Part shown: positions 1 to 6,139 of the stretch, in pieces
How positions within the stretch are numbered: position 1 is the first letter of the stretch
How the letters are laid out: each line of letters begins with the position of its first letter
From: Acinetobacter sp.
GTDB taxonomy: Bacteria > Pseudomonadota > Gammaproteobacteria > Pseudomonadales > Moraxellaceae
Reading direction: 5' to 3'
Length of the DNA: 10,003 nt
Assembly (NCBI GenBank): GCA_030152605.1
Contig: JASLJB010000360.1
Coordinates: forward strand, 1-10,003
The notes under the pieces: generated by a model
Told to the model about the DNA's origin: nothing
Seen by the model: the letters and a program-made list of their open reading frames with translations, nothing else
The model's database searches: none
Made by a program: the position numbers and the translations under genes

Positions 1-1200
1 TTTCCCATCGTCGAAGTGCAGGAAAATGCTGAGTTTGTGGTCAGCAAACCTCAGGCTACAGGCGGCTTGGTCTCAACCGCGACCATTGCAGAACAAATTG
101 TCTATGAGATCGGCGATCCGCAGGCCTATCGACTGCCGGATGTGATCGTAGATCTGCGTCAAGTTCAGCTCAGTCAAGTTGGTGAGCATCGGGTCAAAGT
201 GACGGGCGCTCGCGGGCGTGCTCCTAGCCCAGATTACAAAGTCAGCGCCACCTATCCCGATGGCTATCGCGTTTTGGTCAGTTTTTTGGTGGCAGGCCGT
301 GAGGCGGTTGACAAAGCACATGCCATTTCAGCTGCGATATTAAGTAAAACACAGCGGGTCTTGGCCTCACGTTCGGTGTCGGACTTTAGTCAGAAATCAG
401 TTGAAATCTTAGGGATTGAATCGACCTATGGTGCGCATGCCCAAGTGCTGAATAGTCGTGAAGTGGTGGTAAAAATGGCGGTACAGCATCCGCTTAAAGC
501 GGCTTGTCAGTTCTTTGCCAGCGAGATCGCCCAAGCCTCGACCGGTATGGCACCGGCATTGGCGGGGATCGTCGGTGGACGCCCGAAAGTCTCTCCGGTG
601 ATTAAGCTATTTTCATTCTTGATTGCGCATACACAGCTCAGCGTTGAGATTGAATTTGAGGGCGTGCGTCATCGTTGCGAACTTGCCTCAGGAATTGCTG
701 AGCAGTGCTCTGATGCAGGCTCAGAACCTACTCTTGATACTGCTGAGCAGTTATTTGAGACAGGCTCAGAACCTGCTGCAGGCTTAGATTTAGATACTGA
801 TCCGATGGAACAGGTGCTCTGGCAGAGTAATGAAATCGAAGTACCGTTGATTACGTTGGCGCATGCACGCAGTGGCGACAAAGGCAATCACAGCAATATC
901 GGCGTCATTGCGCGGCATGCAGATTATCTGCCGTGGATTCGCGCCAGTTTGACCCCAGCTGCCGTCGCAGACTATATGCAACATGTGCTCGATCCCGAAC
1001 ACAGCCAAGTGACGGCTTATGAATTGCCGGGCATTTTGGCGCTGAATTTTGTTTTAGAAAATGCTTTGGGCGGTGGTGGGATCGCGAGCCTTCGCATCGA
1101 TCCTCAAGGCAAAGCCTTTGCTCAACAGTTGTTGGACATGCCCGTGCGTGTGCCTTCTAACCTCACCCGACCTCTCCTTGACAAGGCGAGGGGATTTTGA
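1..1200 (+). CDS. atuA: Acyclic terpene utilization protein AtuA, C-terminal part (5' end outside window)
   Basis: The frame is open from base 1 (first residues FPIVEV), so the GTG at 16 is an internal Val codon and the gene starts upstream of the window. About 399 codons remain; the full family protein is near 600 residues as I recall. Two parts are visible. The end of the large AtuA (DUF1446-type) domain runs to about base 690. The C-terminal AtuA-like domain follows, with the conserved stretch HARSGDKGNHSNIG at 862-903 and a Gly-rich GGGGIASLR near 1069-1095. A low-complexity acidic linker made of a duplicated 15-residue unit joins them. AtuA is required for citronellol/geraniol degradation in pseudomonads, but its biochemical step is not firmly established. 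It is followed by atuB-F, which supports the assignment. The last 12 residues (LTRPLLDKARGF) and the stop are encoded by the first unit of a 40-bp tandem repeat, so the original C-terminus was probably replaced. Confidence 0.92.
   Translation, partial: FPIVEVQENAEFVVSKPQATGGLVSTATIAEQIVYEIGDPQAYRLPDVIVDLRQVQLSQVGEHRVKVTGARGRAPSPDYKVSATYPDGYRVLVSFLVAGREAVDKAHAISAAILSKTQRVLASRSVSDFSQKSVEILGIESTYGAHAQVLNSREVVVKMAVQHPLKAACQFFASEIAQASTGMAPALAGIVGGRPKVSPVIKLFSFLIAHTQLSVEIEFEGVRHRCELASGIAEQCSDAGSEPTLDTAEQLFETGSEPAAGLDLDTDPMEQVLWQSNEIEVPLITLAHARSGDKGNHSNIGVIARHADYLPWIRASLTPAAVADYMQHVLDPEHSQVTAYELPGILALNFVLENALGGGGIASLRIDPQGKAFAQQLLDMPVRVPSNLTRPLLDKARGF
697..774 (+). repeat. 45-bp in-frame duplication in the AtuA interdomain linker
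   Basis: Bases 697-729 and 742-774 are imperfect direct repeats. Both begin GCTGAGCAG and both end CAGGCTCAGAACCT, with divergence in the middle. The period is 45 bp, or 15 codons, so the frame is kept: AEQCSDAGSEPTLDT is followed by AEQLFETGSEPAAGL. The encoded segment is acidic, Ala/Glu/Ser-rich and looks disordered. It lies between the two recognisable AtuA domains, where length change is likely to be tolerated. Confidence 0.8.
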
Positions 1201-1320
1201 CCTCACCCGACCTCTCCTTGAAAAGGCGAGGGGATTTTGACCTCACCCGACCTCTCCTTAACAAGGTGAGGGGATTTTGACTTGACCCAGCTTGTGCTTC
1301 AAAAAGCGAGGGATGCTATA
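1161..1320 (+). repeat. Tandem 40-bp hairpin repeats (3 units plus a degenerate fourth)
   Basis: Units at 1161-1200, 1201-1240 and 1241-1280 are nearly identical, and 1281-1320 is a decayed fourth copy. Each starts CCTCACCCGA and ends GGGGATTTTGA. Each contains an inverted repeat, CCTCTCCTT against AAGGCGAGG, with one mismatched pair and a loop of about 3 nt. The first unit lies inside the atuA reading frame and its last three bases are the atuA stop codon. The rest fill the atuA-atuB gap. The related array between atuC and atuD shares the CCTCACCC head and CCTCTCCTT arm. Such repeats resemble REP-like dispersed intergenic palindromes. As RNA they could stabilise the atuA message or reduce read-through, which is inference. 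No U-tract follows, so they are not typical intrinsic terminators. Confidence 0.9.
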
Positions 1321-1325
1321 GGTGG
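1320..1325 (+). promoter_or_regulatory. Ribosome binding site choosing the atuB ATG start
   Basis: AGGTGG lies 5 nt before the ATG at 1331. An in-frame GTG at 1322 is preceded by GAGGGA (1308-1313) with 8 nt spacing and is a possible alternative adding three residues. I prefer the ATG because the residues after it (MRYQSIF) read as a natural start of this SDR family, and because ATG is the stronger initiator. Confidence 0.55.
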
Positions 1326-1330
1326 TAGAT

Positions 1331-2242
1331 ATGCGTTATCAATCGATATTTAGAAATGATGCTTTTGCGGATCAGGTGGTGATCGTGACTGGTGGTGGTT
1401 CAGGCATTGGTCGTTGTACTGCGCATGAGCTGGCATCACTCGGTGCCCAAGTGGTGATTACGGGACGAAAAATAGAAAAGCTAGAAAAAGTCGCAGCAGA
1501 AATCAGTGCTGATGGTGGCAAGGTGCATCTGATCGTGTGTGATAACCGCGAGGAAGCACAAGTTCAGGCCATGATCGCCGAGGTGATCAAGAGATTTGGA
1601 AAACTCAATGGTTTGGTCAATAACGCCGGTGGACAGTTTCCATCTGGGCTGGACAGTATTTCCGCCAATGGCTTTGATGCCGTGGTGCGCAATAACTTAC
1701 ACAGTACTTTTTATCTGATGCAACAGGCTTATCTGCAATGGATGGCTGAACACGGTGGCCAGATCGTGAATATGACCGCTGACATGTGGGGTGGTATGCC
1801 GGGCATGGGACATTCGGGGGCTGCACGCGCGGGCGTGGATAATCTAACCAAGACCGCTGCGGTGGAGTGGGGCAAATCTGGGGTACGCGTCAATGCTGTG
1901 GCGCCGGGATGGATCGTGTCTTCGGGCATGGATCAGTATCAGGGGGATTTTGCCAAAGTGGTGATCCCAAGTTTGGCCGGCAATGTCCCTCTCAAACGGA
2001 TGGGTACTGAGTCTGAGATTTCTTCGGCGATTTGTTATCTGCTCTCGGATGCGGCTGCATTTATCTCTGGTATTACCCTGCGTATTGATGGTGCAGCATC
2101 ACAGGGCACGCGGATCTATCCCTTGGCCGATGCGACAAACAGTCAGTCATTTAATGGTTTTCATCGTGCTTATATCCCCGATATTTTCAAGACCGCTGAG
2201 GCAGATGCTGAGCAATCTCATCAGCAAGTGGGGCAAACATGA
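1331..2242 (+). CDS. atuB: SDR-family oxidoreductase AtuB of the atu operon
   Basis: This is a short-chain dehydrogenase/reductase of 303 residues, longer than the usual 250. From the ATG at 1331, the Rossmann nucleotide motif TGGGSGIG is at residues 20-27, NNAGG at 97-101, and the C-terminal SDR motif IDGA at about 252-255. The last 45 or so residues form a tail beyond the SDR core. The classic YxxxK catalytic pair is absent: the expected position reads SGAAR (S162, R166) within HSGAARAGVDNLTK. That arrangement resembles peroxisomal enoyl-CoA reductase and 2,4-dienoyl-CoA reductase relatives, which suggests an acyl-CoA substrate. In Pseudomonas, AtuB is induced with the citronellol pathway and has been proposed to oxidise an alcohol or hydroxyacyl-CoA intermediate; the exact substrate is unsettled. 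The stop overlaps the atuC start (ATGA), implying translational coupling. Confidence 0.88.
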   Translation: MRYQSIFRNDAFADQVVIVTGGGSGIGRCTAHELASLGAQVVITGRKIEKLEKVAAEISADGGKVHLIVCDNREEAQVQAMIAEVIKRFGKLNGLVNNAGGQFPSGLDSISANGFDAVVRNNLHSTFYLMQQAYLQWMAEHGGQIVNMTADMWGGMPGMGHSGAARAGVDNLTKTAAVEWGKSGVRVNAVAPGWIVSSGMDQYQGDFAKVVIPSLAGNVPLKRMGTESEISSAICYLLSDAAAFISGITLRIDGAASQGTRIYPLADATNSQSFNGFHRAYIPDIFKTAEADAEQSHQQVGQT

Positions 2243-3852
2243 GCATATTGCAAGCCGATGTGATCTTGAGCGATGAGGATTATCAAGCCAATCGCCAAGC
2301 ACTGCTGGCGCACATCCAGCAACTGCGTGAGATTCAAGCCAAGAACCGCGACAAATCCTATGCGGCCAAAGCCAAGTTTGAGCGTCGTGGCAAGATTTTG
2401 CCGCATGAGCGCGTCAGCTTAATCTTGGATGCCGAATCGCCGTTTATCGAATTATGCGGATTGGTCGGCTATCAGATGCATGATGACAAAGATGGTTCGG
2501 ACGCTGGTGGCGGGATTATTGCCGGGATCGGTTTTGTCAGTGGTGTGCGCTGCCTGATCTCAGCCAGCAATAGTGCCATTAAGGGCGGCACCATTTCCCC
2601 GATGGGCGTGCATAAAACTTTGAGACTGCAAGAGATCGCGCTGCAACAAAAACTGCCGATGATCTGCCTGACTGAGAGTGGTGGCGCCAATTTAAATTAT
2701 GCCGCTGAAGTGTTTACCATCGGCGGTAAAACCTTTGCCAATCAAGCACGCTTGTCAGCAGCAGGGATTCCACAGTTATCGATCGTACATGGCAATGCCA
2801 CGGCAGGCGGGGCTTATCAACCTGGGCTATCCGACTATGTGATCACGGTACGCAAACAAAGCGAAATGCTCTTGGCCGGACCACCGTTGCTCTTGGCTGC
2901 GACTGGTGAAGTGGCCACGGCGGAACAGCTTGGTGGTGCAGAAATGCATGCCCAAGTTGCAGGTACAGCAGAATATTTGGCTGAAAATGATGCCGATGCG
3001 ATTCGTATGGCACGCGAGGTATTTGAACATCTGAATTGGAAAGAGCAAGTCAGTTGCACCGCGCGCGACTATCTGCCACCGCGCTATGAGGCCGAAGAAC
3101 TGTTGGGGATTATACCGGCACAAAGCAAGCAAGCTTTGGATATGAAACAGGTGATTGCACGCTTGGTGGATGACTCGGACTTTCTTGAGTTTAAAGCGGA
3201 ATACGATGCGCTGACCCTGTGTGGTTGGGCCAAAATTGCCGGCCTGAATGTCGGCATCATCAGTAATAACGGTCCGATCATCCCGCAAGGGGCTGCCAAA
3301 GCGGCGCAGTTTATTCAACTGTGTGAACAGACGCAGCGACCGTTGATTTTCTTACATAACACCACAGGCTTTATGGTCGGCACCGATGCGGAACAACACG
3401 GCATTATTAAACACGGTGCCAAGTTTATACAGGCGGTGGCCAACTGTAGCGTTCCGAAGATTTCGATCGTGGTGGCGGGGTCTTATGGTGCGGGGAACTA
3501 TGCCATGTGTGGGCGGAGTCTTTCACCTGAGTTTATCTTTGCATGGCCGAATTCACAGGTGGCAGTGATGGGGGCTGCACAGGCCGGAAAAGTGTTGCGT
3601 ATCGTGGCCGAAGGCAAACAAAAAGCCGCAGGGCAAACCCCAGATCCTGCCATGTTGGACTTTCTTGAGCAAAGTACCCAACAAAAACTGGCACAACAAT
3701 CCACGGCCTTATTTAACACTGCGATGCTGCATGACGACGGCATCATCGATCCGCGCGACACACGAAAGCTGCTGATCTTTTTGTTGCAAACCATTGAAGA
3801 AGGCAGACAGCGGGTACTCCATCCAACACGGTTTGGGGTGGCACGTTTTTAA
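2239..3852 (+). CDS. atuC: Geranyl-CoA carboxylase, carboxyltransferase (beta) subunit AtuC
   Basis: The 537-residue product has the length and layout of beta subunits of acyl-CoA carboxylases of the MCC/GCC type. It transfers carboxyl from carboxybiotin on AtuF to the methyl group of cis-geranyl-CoA, giving isohexenylglutaconyl-CoA, in a cytosolic alpha6beta6 complex. The N-terminal carboxyltransferase domain includes TESGGANL (145-152) and ATAGGAY (187-193). The C-terminal domain includes HNTTGFMVG (373-381) and AGSYGAGNYAMCGR (413-426), which belong to the acyl-CoA and biotin pockets and oxyanion-stabilising turns. Near residues 166-169 it reads FANQ where I recall methylcrotonyl-CoA carboxylase having FFNQ, consistent with a wider acyl pocket. 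Family similarity alone cannot exclude MCC; the atu neighbours decide for GCC. The start overlaps the atuB stop by 4 bp, with GGGG 5 nt upstream as a weak ribosome site. The stop is immediately followed by a repeat array. Confidence 0.93.
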   Translation: MSILQADVILSDEDYQANRQALLAHIQQLREIQAKNRDKSYAAKAKFERRGKILPHERVSLILDAESPFIELCGLVGYQMHDDKDGSDAGGGIIAGIGFVSGVRCLISASNSAIKGGTISPMGVHKTLRLQEIALQQKLPMICLTESGGANLNYAAEVFTIGGKTFANQARLSAAGIPQLSIVHGNATAGGAYQPGLSDYVITVRKQSEMLLAGPPLLLAATGEVATAEQLGGAEMHAQVAGTAEYLAENDADAIRMAREVFEHLNWKEQVSCTARDYLPPRYEAEELLGIIPAQSKQALDMKQVIARLVDDSDFLEFKAEYDALTLCGWAKIAGLNVGIISNNGPIIPQGAAKAAQFIQLCEQTQRPLIFLHNTTGFMVGTDAEQHGIIKHGAKFIQAVANCSVPKISIVVAGSYGAGNYAMCGRSLSPEFIFAWPNSQVAVMGAAQAGKVLRIVAEGKQKAAGQTPDPAMLDFLEQSTQQKLAQQSTALFNTAMLHDDGIIDPRDTRKLLIFLLQTIEEGRQRVLHPTRFGVARF

Positions 3853-3928
3853 CCTCACCCAGCCCTCTCCTTAGAAAAGAGAGGGTGTGAAGACCTCACC
3901 CAACCCTCTCCTTAGAAAAGAGAGGGTG
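3853..3928 (+). repeat. Two tandem copies of a palindromic 35-bp repeat between atuC and atuD
   Basis: Copies at 3853-3887 and 3894-3928 differ by one base (CCCAG versus CCCAA) and have a 41-bp period. Each begins CCTCACCC and holds the inverted pair CCCTCTC and GAGAGGG around a short AT-rich loop (CTTAGAAAA). The GGGTG at the end of copy 1 can also pair with CACCC at the start of copy 2, giving an alternative hairpin between copies. The array begins on the base after the atuC stop. It resembles dispersed intergenic palindromes common in Acinetobacter (from memory). No U-run follows. A role in mRNA processing or in lowering downstream expression is possible but unproven. Confidence 0.9.
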
Positions 3929-3955
3929 ACAATAAGGGTTATATAAGGAAATCAT

Positions 3956-5116
3956 ATGCAATTTAATACGGAACATGAGGCACTGCGCCGCACCACACGG
4001 CAGTTTGTTCAGACCGAACTTGATCCTTTTATCCCTGAGTGGGAAAGCAAGGGGCAGTTTCCAATCCATACGCTATTTCAGAAAATGGGTGACTTGGGGC
4101 TACTCGGGATTTGTAAGCCCGAAGCCTATGGTGGCTTGGGGTTGGACTATTCATATAACTTGGTGGTGGCAGAAGAACTAGGCCGTGCAGCCTGTGGCGG
4201 TGTGCCGTTGGCGATCGGGGTGCAAACCGATATGGCCACGCCGGCCTTAGCGCGTTTCGGCAGTGAAGCACTCAAGGCTGAGTTTTTAGCGCCTGCGATC
4301 CGTGGTGAATTCGTGGCATCGATCGCAGTCTCGGAAGTGCATGCTGGTTCAGATGTTGCGGCGATCAAGACCACAGCCAAGAAAGATGGCGATGACTATG
4401 TGATCAATGGCAGCAAGATGTGGATCACCAATGCCTTGCAAGCAGACTTTTTCTGCTTACTGGCCAATACCTCGGATGCGCAGGCGCATGCCAATAAGTC
4501 GATGATCATCGTGCCTGCGAACAGCGCCGGGATTTCATTTTCTGAACCGCTGGACAAACTCGGTATGCGTTCGAGCAGTACCGCACAGGTTTACTTTGAT
4601 GAGGTACGTGTGCCGCAGCGCAATTTGGTGGGGACTGAAGGCATGGGCTTTATGATGCAAATGTTGCAGTTCCAAGAAGAGCGACTTTGGGCCTGCGCCA
4701 ACAGCATTGGCAGTTTAGAGCGCTGTATGCAATTGACCATCGAATACACCCAGCAACGCAGTACCTTTGGCCGTGCCCTGATCGACAACCAATATGTGCA
4801 TTTTCGTTTTGCCGAGCTGATGACTGAGATAGAAGCGCTCAAAGCCCTGACCTATCAAGCTTGTGAGCGGCATATTGCCGGGGAAAATGTCACCCAATTG
4901 GCCTCTATGGCCAAACTCAAAGCCGGGCGCCTGACCCGTGAAGTTGCCGACAGCTGTTTGCAGTATTGGGGCGGCAATGGCTTTATGTGGGACAACCCAG
5001 CATCACAACTCTATCGTGATGGGCGTTTAGGTTCGATCGGCGGTGGTGCAGATGAAATTATGCTGGGCATTATCTGCAAGCTGATGGATATCTTGCCGAA
5101 GAAATCCAAAGCCTAA
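3956..5116 (+). CDS. atuD: Citronellyl-CoA dehydrogenase AtuD
   Basis: This 386-residue FAD-dependent acyl-CoA dehydrogenase is of normal length for the family. It is expected to oxidise citronellyl-CoA to geranyl-CoA, passing electrons to electron-transfer flavoprotein. Visible family features are SEVHAGSD (126-133) and NGSKMWITNA (151-160), the FAD and substrate-loop region; QRSTFGRALIDNQ (267-279), which contacts FAD; and GGNGFM (339-344). The segment GGADEIML near the C-terminus places a Glu at residue 367, where this family carries its catalytic base. AAGGAA at 3945-3950, 5 nt before the ATG, is a strong ribosome site and fixes the start. It follows the repeat array after atuC, and 117 bp separate it from atuE. 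A paralogous role on other branched acyl-CoAs is possible, but its place between atuC and atuE makes AtuD the best call. Confidence 0.92.
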   Translation: MQFNTEHEALRRTTRQFVQTELDPFIPEWESKGQFPIHTLFQKMGDLGLLGICKPEAYGGLGLDYSYNLVVAEELGRAACGGVPLAIGVQTDMATPALARFGSEALKAEFLAPAIRGEFVASIAVSEVHAGSDVAAIKTTAKKDGDDYVINGSKMWITNALQADFFCLLANTSDAQAHANKSMIIVPANSAGISFSEPLDKLGMRSSSTAQVYFDEVRVPQRNLVGTEGMGFMMQMLQFQEERLWACANSIGSLERCMQLTIEYTQQRSTFGRALIDNQYVHFRFAELMTEIEALKALTYQACERHIAGENVTQLASMAKLKAGRLTREVADSCLQYWGGNGFMWDNPASQLYRDGRLGSIGGGADEIMLGIICKLMDILPKKSKA

Positions 5117-5121
5117 GCTGC

Positions 5122-5159
5122 ATGCAAAAGCGAGGCAATATACAAAATGCAAAAGCGAG
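5122..5159 (+). repeat. 13-bp direct repeat in the atuD-atuE gap
   Basis: ATGCAAAAGCGAG occurs at 5122-5134 and again at 5147-5159, a 25-bp period, in the 117-bp gap between atuD and atuE. The AAAAGCGAG core also appears in the degenerate unit of the array before atuB (about 1302-1310). It may therefore be a remnant of the right arm (AAGGCGAGG) of that repeat family. I see no convincing promoter boxes in the gap. Confidence 0.6.
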
Positions 5160-5220
5160 ATGAGCTGTAAATCGTCACGATCCGTAAATCAGCGTATCGC
5201 CAGATAAAACAAAAAACGAT

Positions 5221-5224
5221 GGAG
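5221..5224 (+). promoter_or_regulatory. Ribosome binding site choosing the atuE start at 5234
   Basis: GGAG lies 9 nt before the ATG at 5234. The in-frame ATG at 5219 overlaps this GGAG and is preceded only by an A-rich stretch with no Shine-Dalgarno sequence, so the downstream ATG is preferred. Confidence 0.6.
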
Positions 5225-5233
5225 TACGACACT

Positions 5234-6139
5234 ATGCCAGAGCATCAACCAACTGGGCAGTCGCTTGAACAACTGCTGAATCAGGGCATCGATGACAGTA
5301 TCGCGATTCAACAGCACGGCGCGATTCTGATGCTGTTTCTCAATCGTCCTGAGTGTCGCAATGCCATGAATTTAAATATGGTCAAGGCGATCCAACAGCT
5401 ATTTCGCGCGATTGAGCAGGACAGCAGTATTCGCGCCGTGGTGATCCGTGGGCGAGGCGGACATTTCTGTGCTGGCGGTGATATCAAAGACATGGCGAAG
5501 CTACGCACACAAGTCCAAGAGACGGATTCGGTGCAAGCGTATGTGGATTTCAATCGCCAATTTGGTGCCATGCTGACCCAAGTCGATCAAGCACCACAAA
5601 CCGTGGTGGTGGTCTTAGAGGGTGCGGTGCTGGGTGGTGGTGTTGGCTTGGCCTGTGTTTCTGATCTGGCTTTAAGCCTGAGTGATGCTGAATTTGCTTT
5701 GCCCGAAACCCGCTTGGGCCTGATCCCTGCACAGATCGCGCCTTTTGTATTGCAACGCATTGGCCTGACCCAAACACGACGCTTGGCCTTGTTGGGCTTG
5801 CGATTCAATGCCGCGCAAGCCTTGAGCATGGGAATGCTGCATGAAGTCCACCCAGACCTGGCTGCTTTAGAGCAGAGTTTGGCGCAAAACTTAGAACATA
5901 TTCAACGCTGTGCACCGCTGGCCTGTCGTGCCACTAAGGCCTTATTGCAGCGCAGTTTAACTGCACCCTTGTCTGAGGTGTTAGATGAGGCCGCGCAGTT
6001 ATTCGCAGCAGCGATTAGCAGTGCCGAGGGGATTGAGGGCAGCTTGGCCTTTGTGCAGAAACGTGCACCGGCATGGGCGGATCGATCAGCACTGTGCAAT
6101 TTAGATGATTCATCAAGGAAGCATGACAATGGCGTTTAG
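5234..6139 (+). CDS. atuE: Isohexenylglutaconyl-CoA hydratase AtuE (crotonase family)
   Basis: The 301-residue enoyl-CoA hydratase/isomerase family protein is expected to add water to isohexenylglutaconyl-CoA, the product of the AtuC/AtuF carboxylase, giving the 3-hydroxy-3-isohexenylglutaryl-CoA intermediate. GHFCAGGD (76-83) and AVLGGGVGLA (131-140) form the CoA-binding and oxyanion-hole regions. PETRLGLIP (157-165) carries the Glu (E158) equivalent to one crotonase catalytic glutamate. The other crotonase glutamate position (GGGxELA) is Gly here (G138). I recall the same in bacterial methylglutaconyl-CoA hydratases, so this fits a glutaconyl-type substrate. The protein has about 25 extra N-terminal residues and a polar C-terminal tail relative to a minimal crotonase. 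The start at 5234 is chosen by a GGAG site; an upstream ATG at 5219 would add five residues. The 3' end overlaps atuF by 11 bp. Confidence 0.9.
   Translation: MPEHQPTGQSLEQLLNQGIDDSIAIQQHGAILMLFLNRPECRNAMNLNMVKAIQQLFRAIEQDSSIRAVVIRGRGGHFCAGGDIKDMAKLRTQVQETDSVQAYVDFNRQFGAMLTQVDQAPQTVVVVLEGAVLGGGVGLACVSDLALSLSDAEFALPETRLGLIPAQIAPFVLQRIGLTQTRRLALLGLRFNAAQALSMGMLHEVHPDLAALEQSLAQNLEHIQRCAPLACRATKALLQRSLTAPLSEVLDEAAQLFAAAISSAEGIEGSLAFVQKRAPAWADRSALCNLDDSSRKHDNGV
6115..6121 (+). promoter_or_regulatory. Ribosome binding site choosing the atuF start at 6129
   Basis: AAGGAAG ends 7 nt before the ATG at 6129. Of the in-frame ATGs at 6105, 6123 and 6129, the first lies upstream of this site and the second is only 1 nt from it. 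The residues after 6129 (MAFSKILVANRGE) match the usual start of biotin carboxylases. Confidence 0.7.

Noticed and set aside
1161..1320. Possible CRISPR array from regularly spaced repeats
   Set aside because: The units are contiguous with no unique spacers, number only three to four, and there are no cas genes nearby.
1983..2276. 97-codon plus-strand frame overlapping the 3' end of atuB
   Set aside because: It is out of frame with two well-supported genes and spans their junction; the translation resembles no protein I recognise.
2827..3318. 163-codon open frame on the minus strand opposite atuC
   Set aside because: It lies entirely within a strongly supported carboxyltransferase gene, and its translation shows no recognisable domain. 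High-GC coding DNA commonly gives such antisense openings.
3853..3928. Intrinsic terminator between atuC and atuD
   Set aside because: Hairpins are present but no U-tract follows either one, and atuD continues the same pathway on the same strand with a good ribosome site.
5160..5233. Internal promoter upstream of atuE
   Set aside because: I could not find a paired -35/-10 set with sensible spacing that stands out from the background, so none is called.
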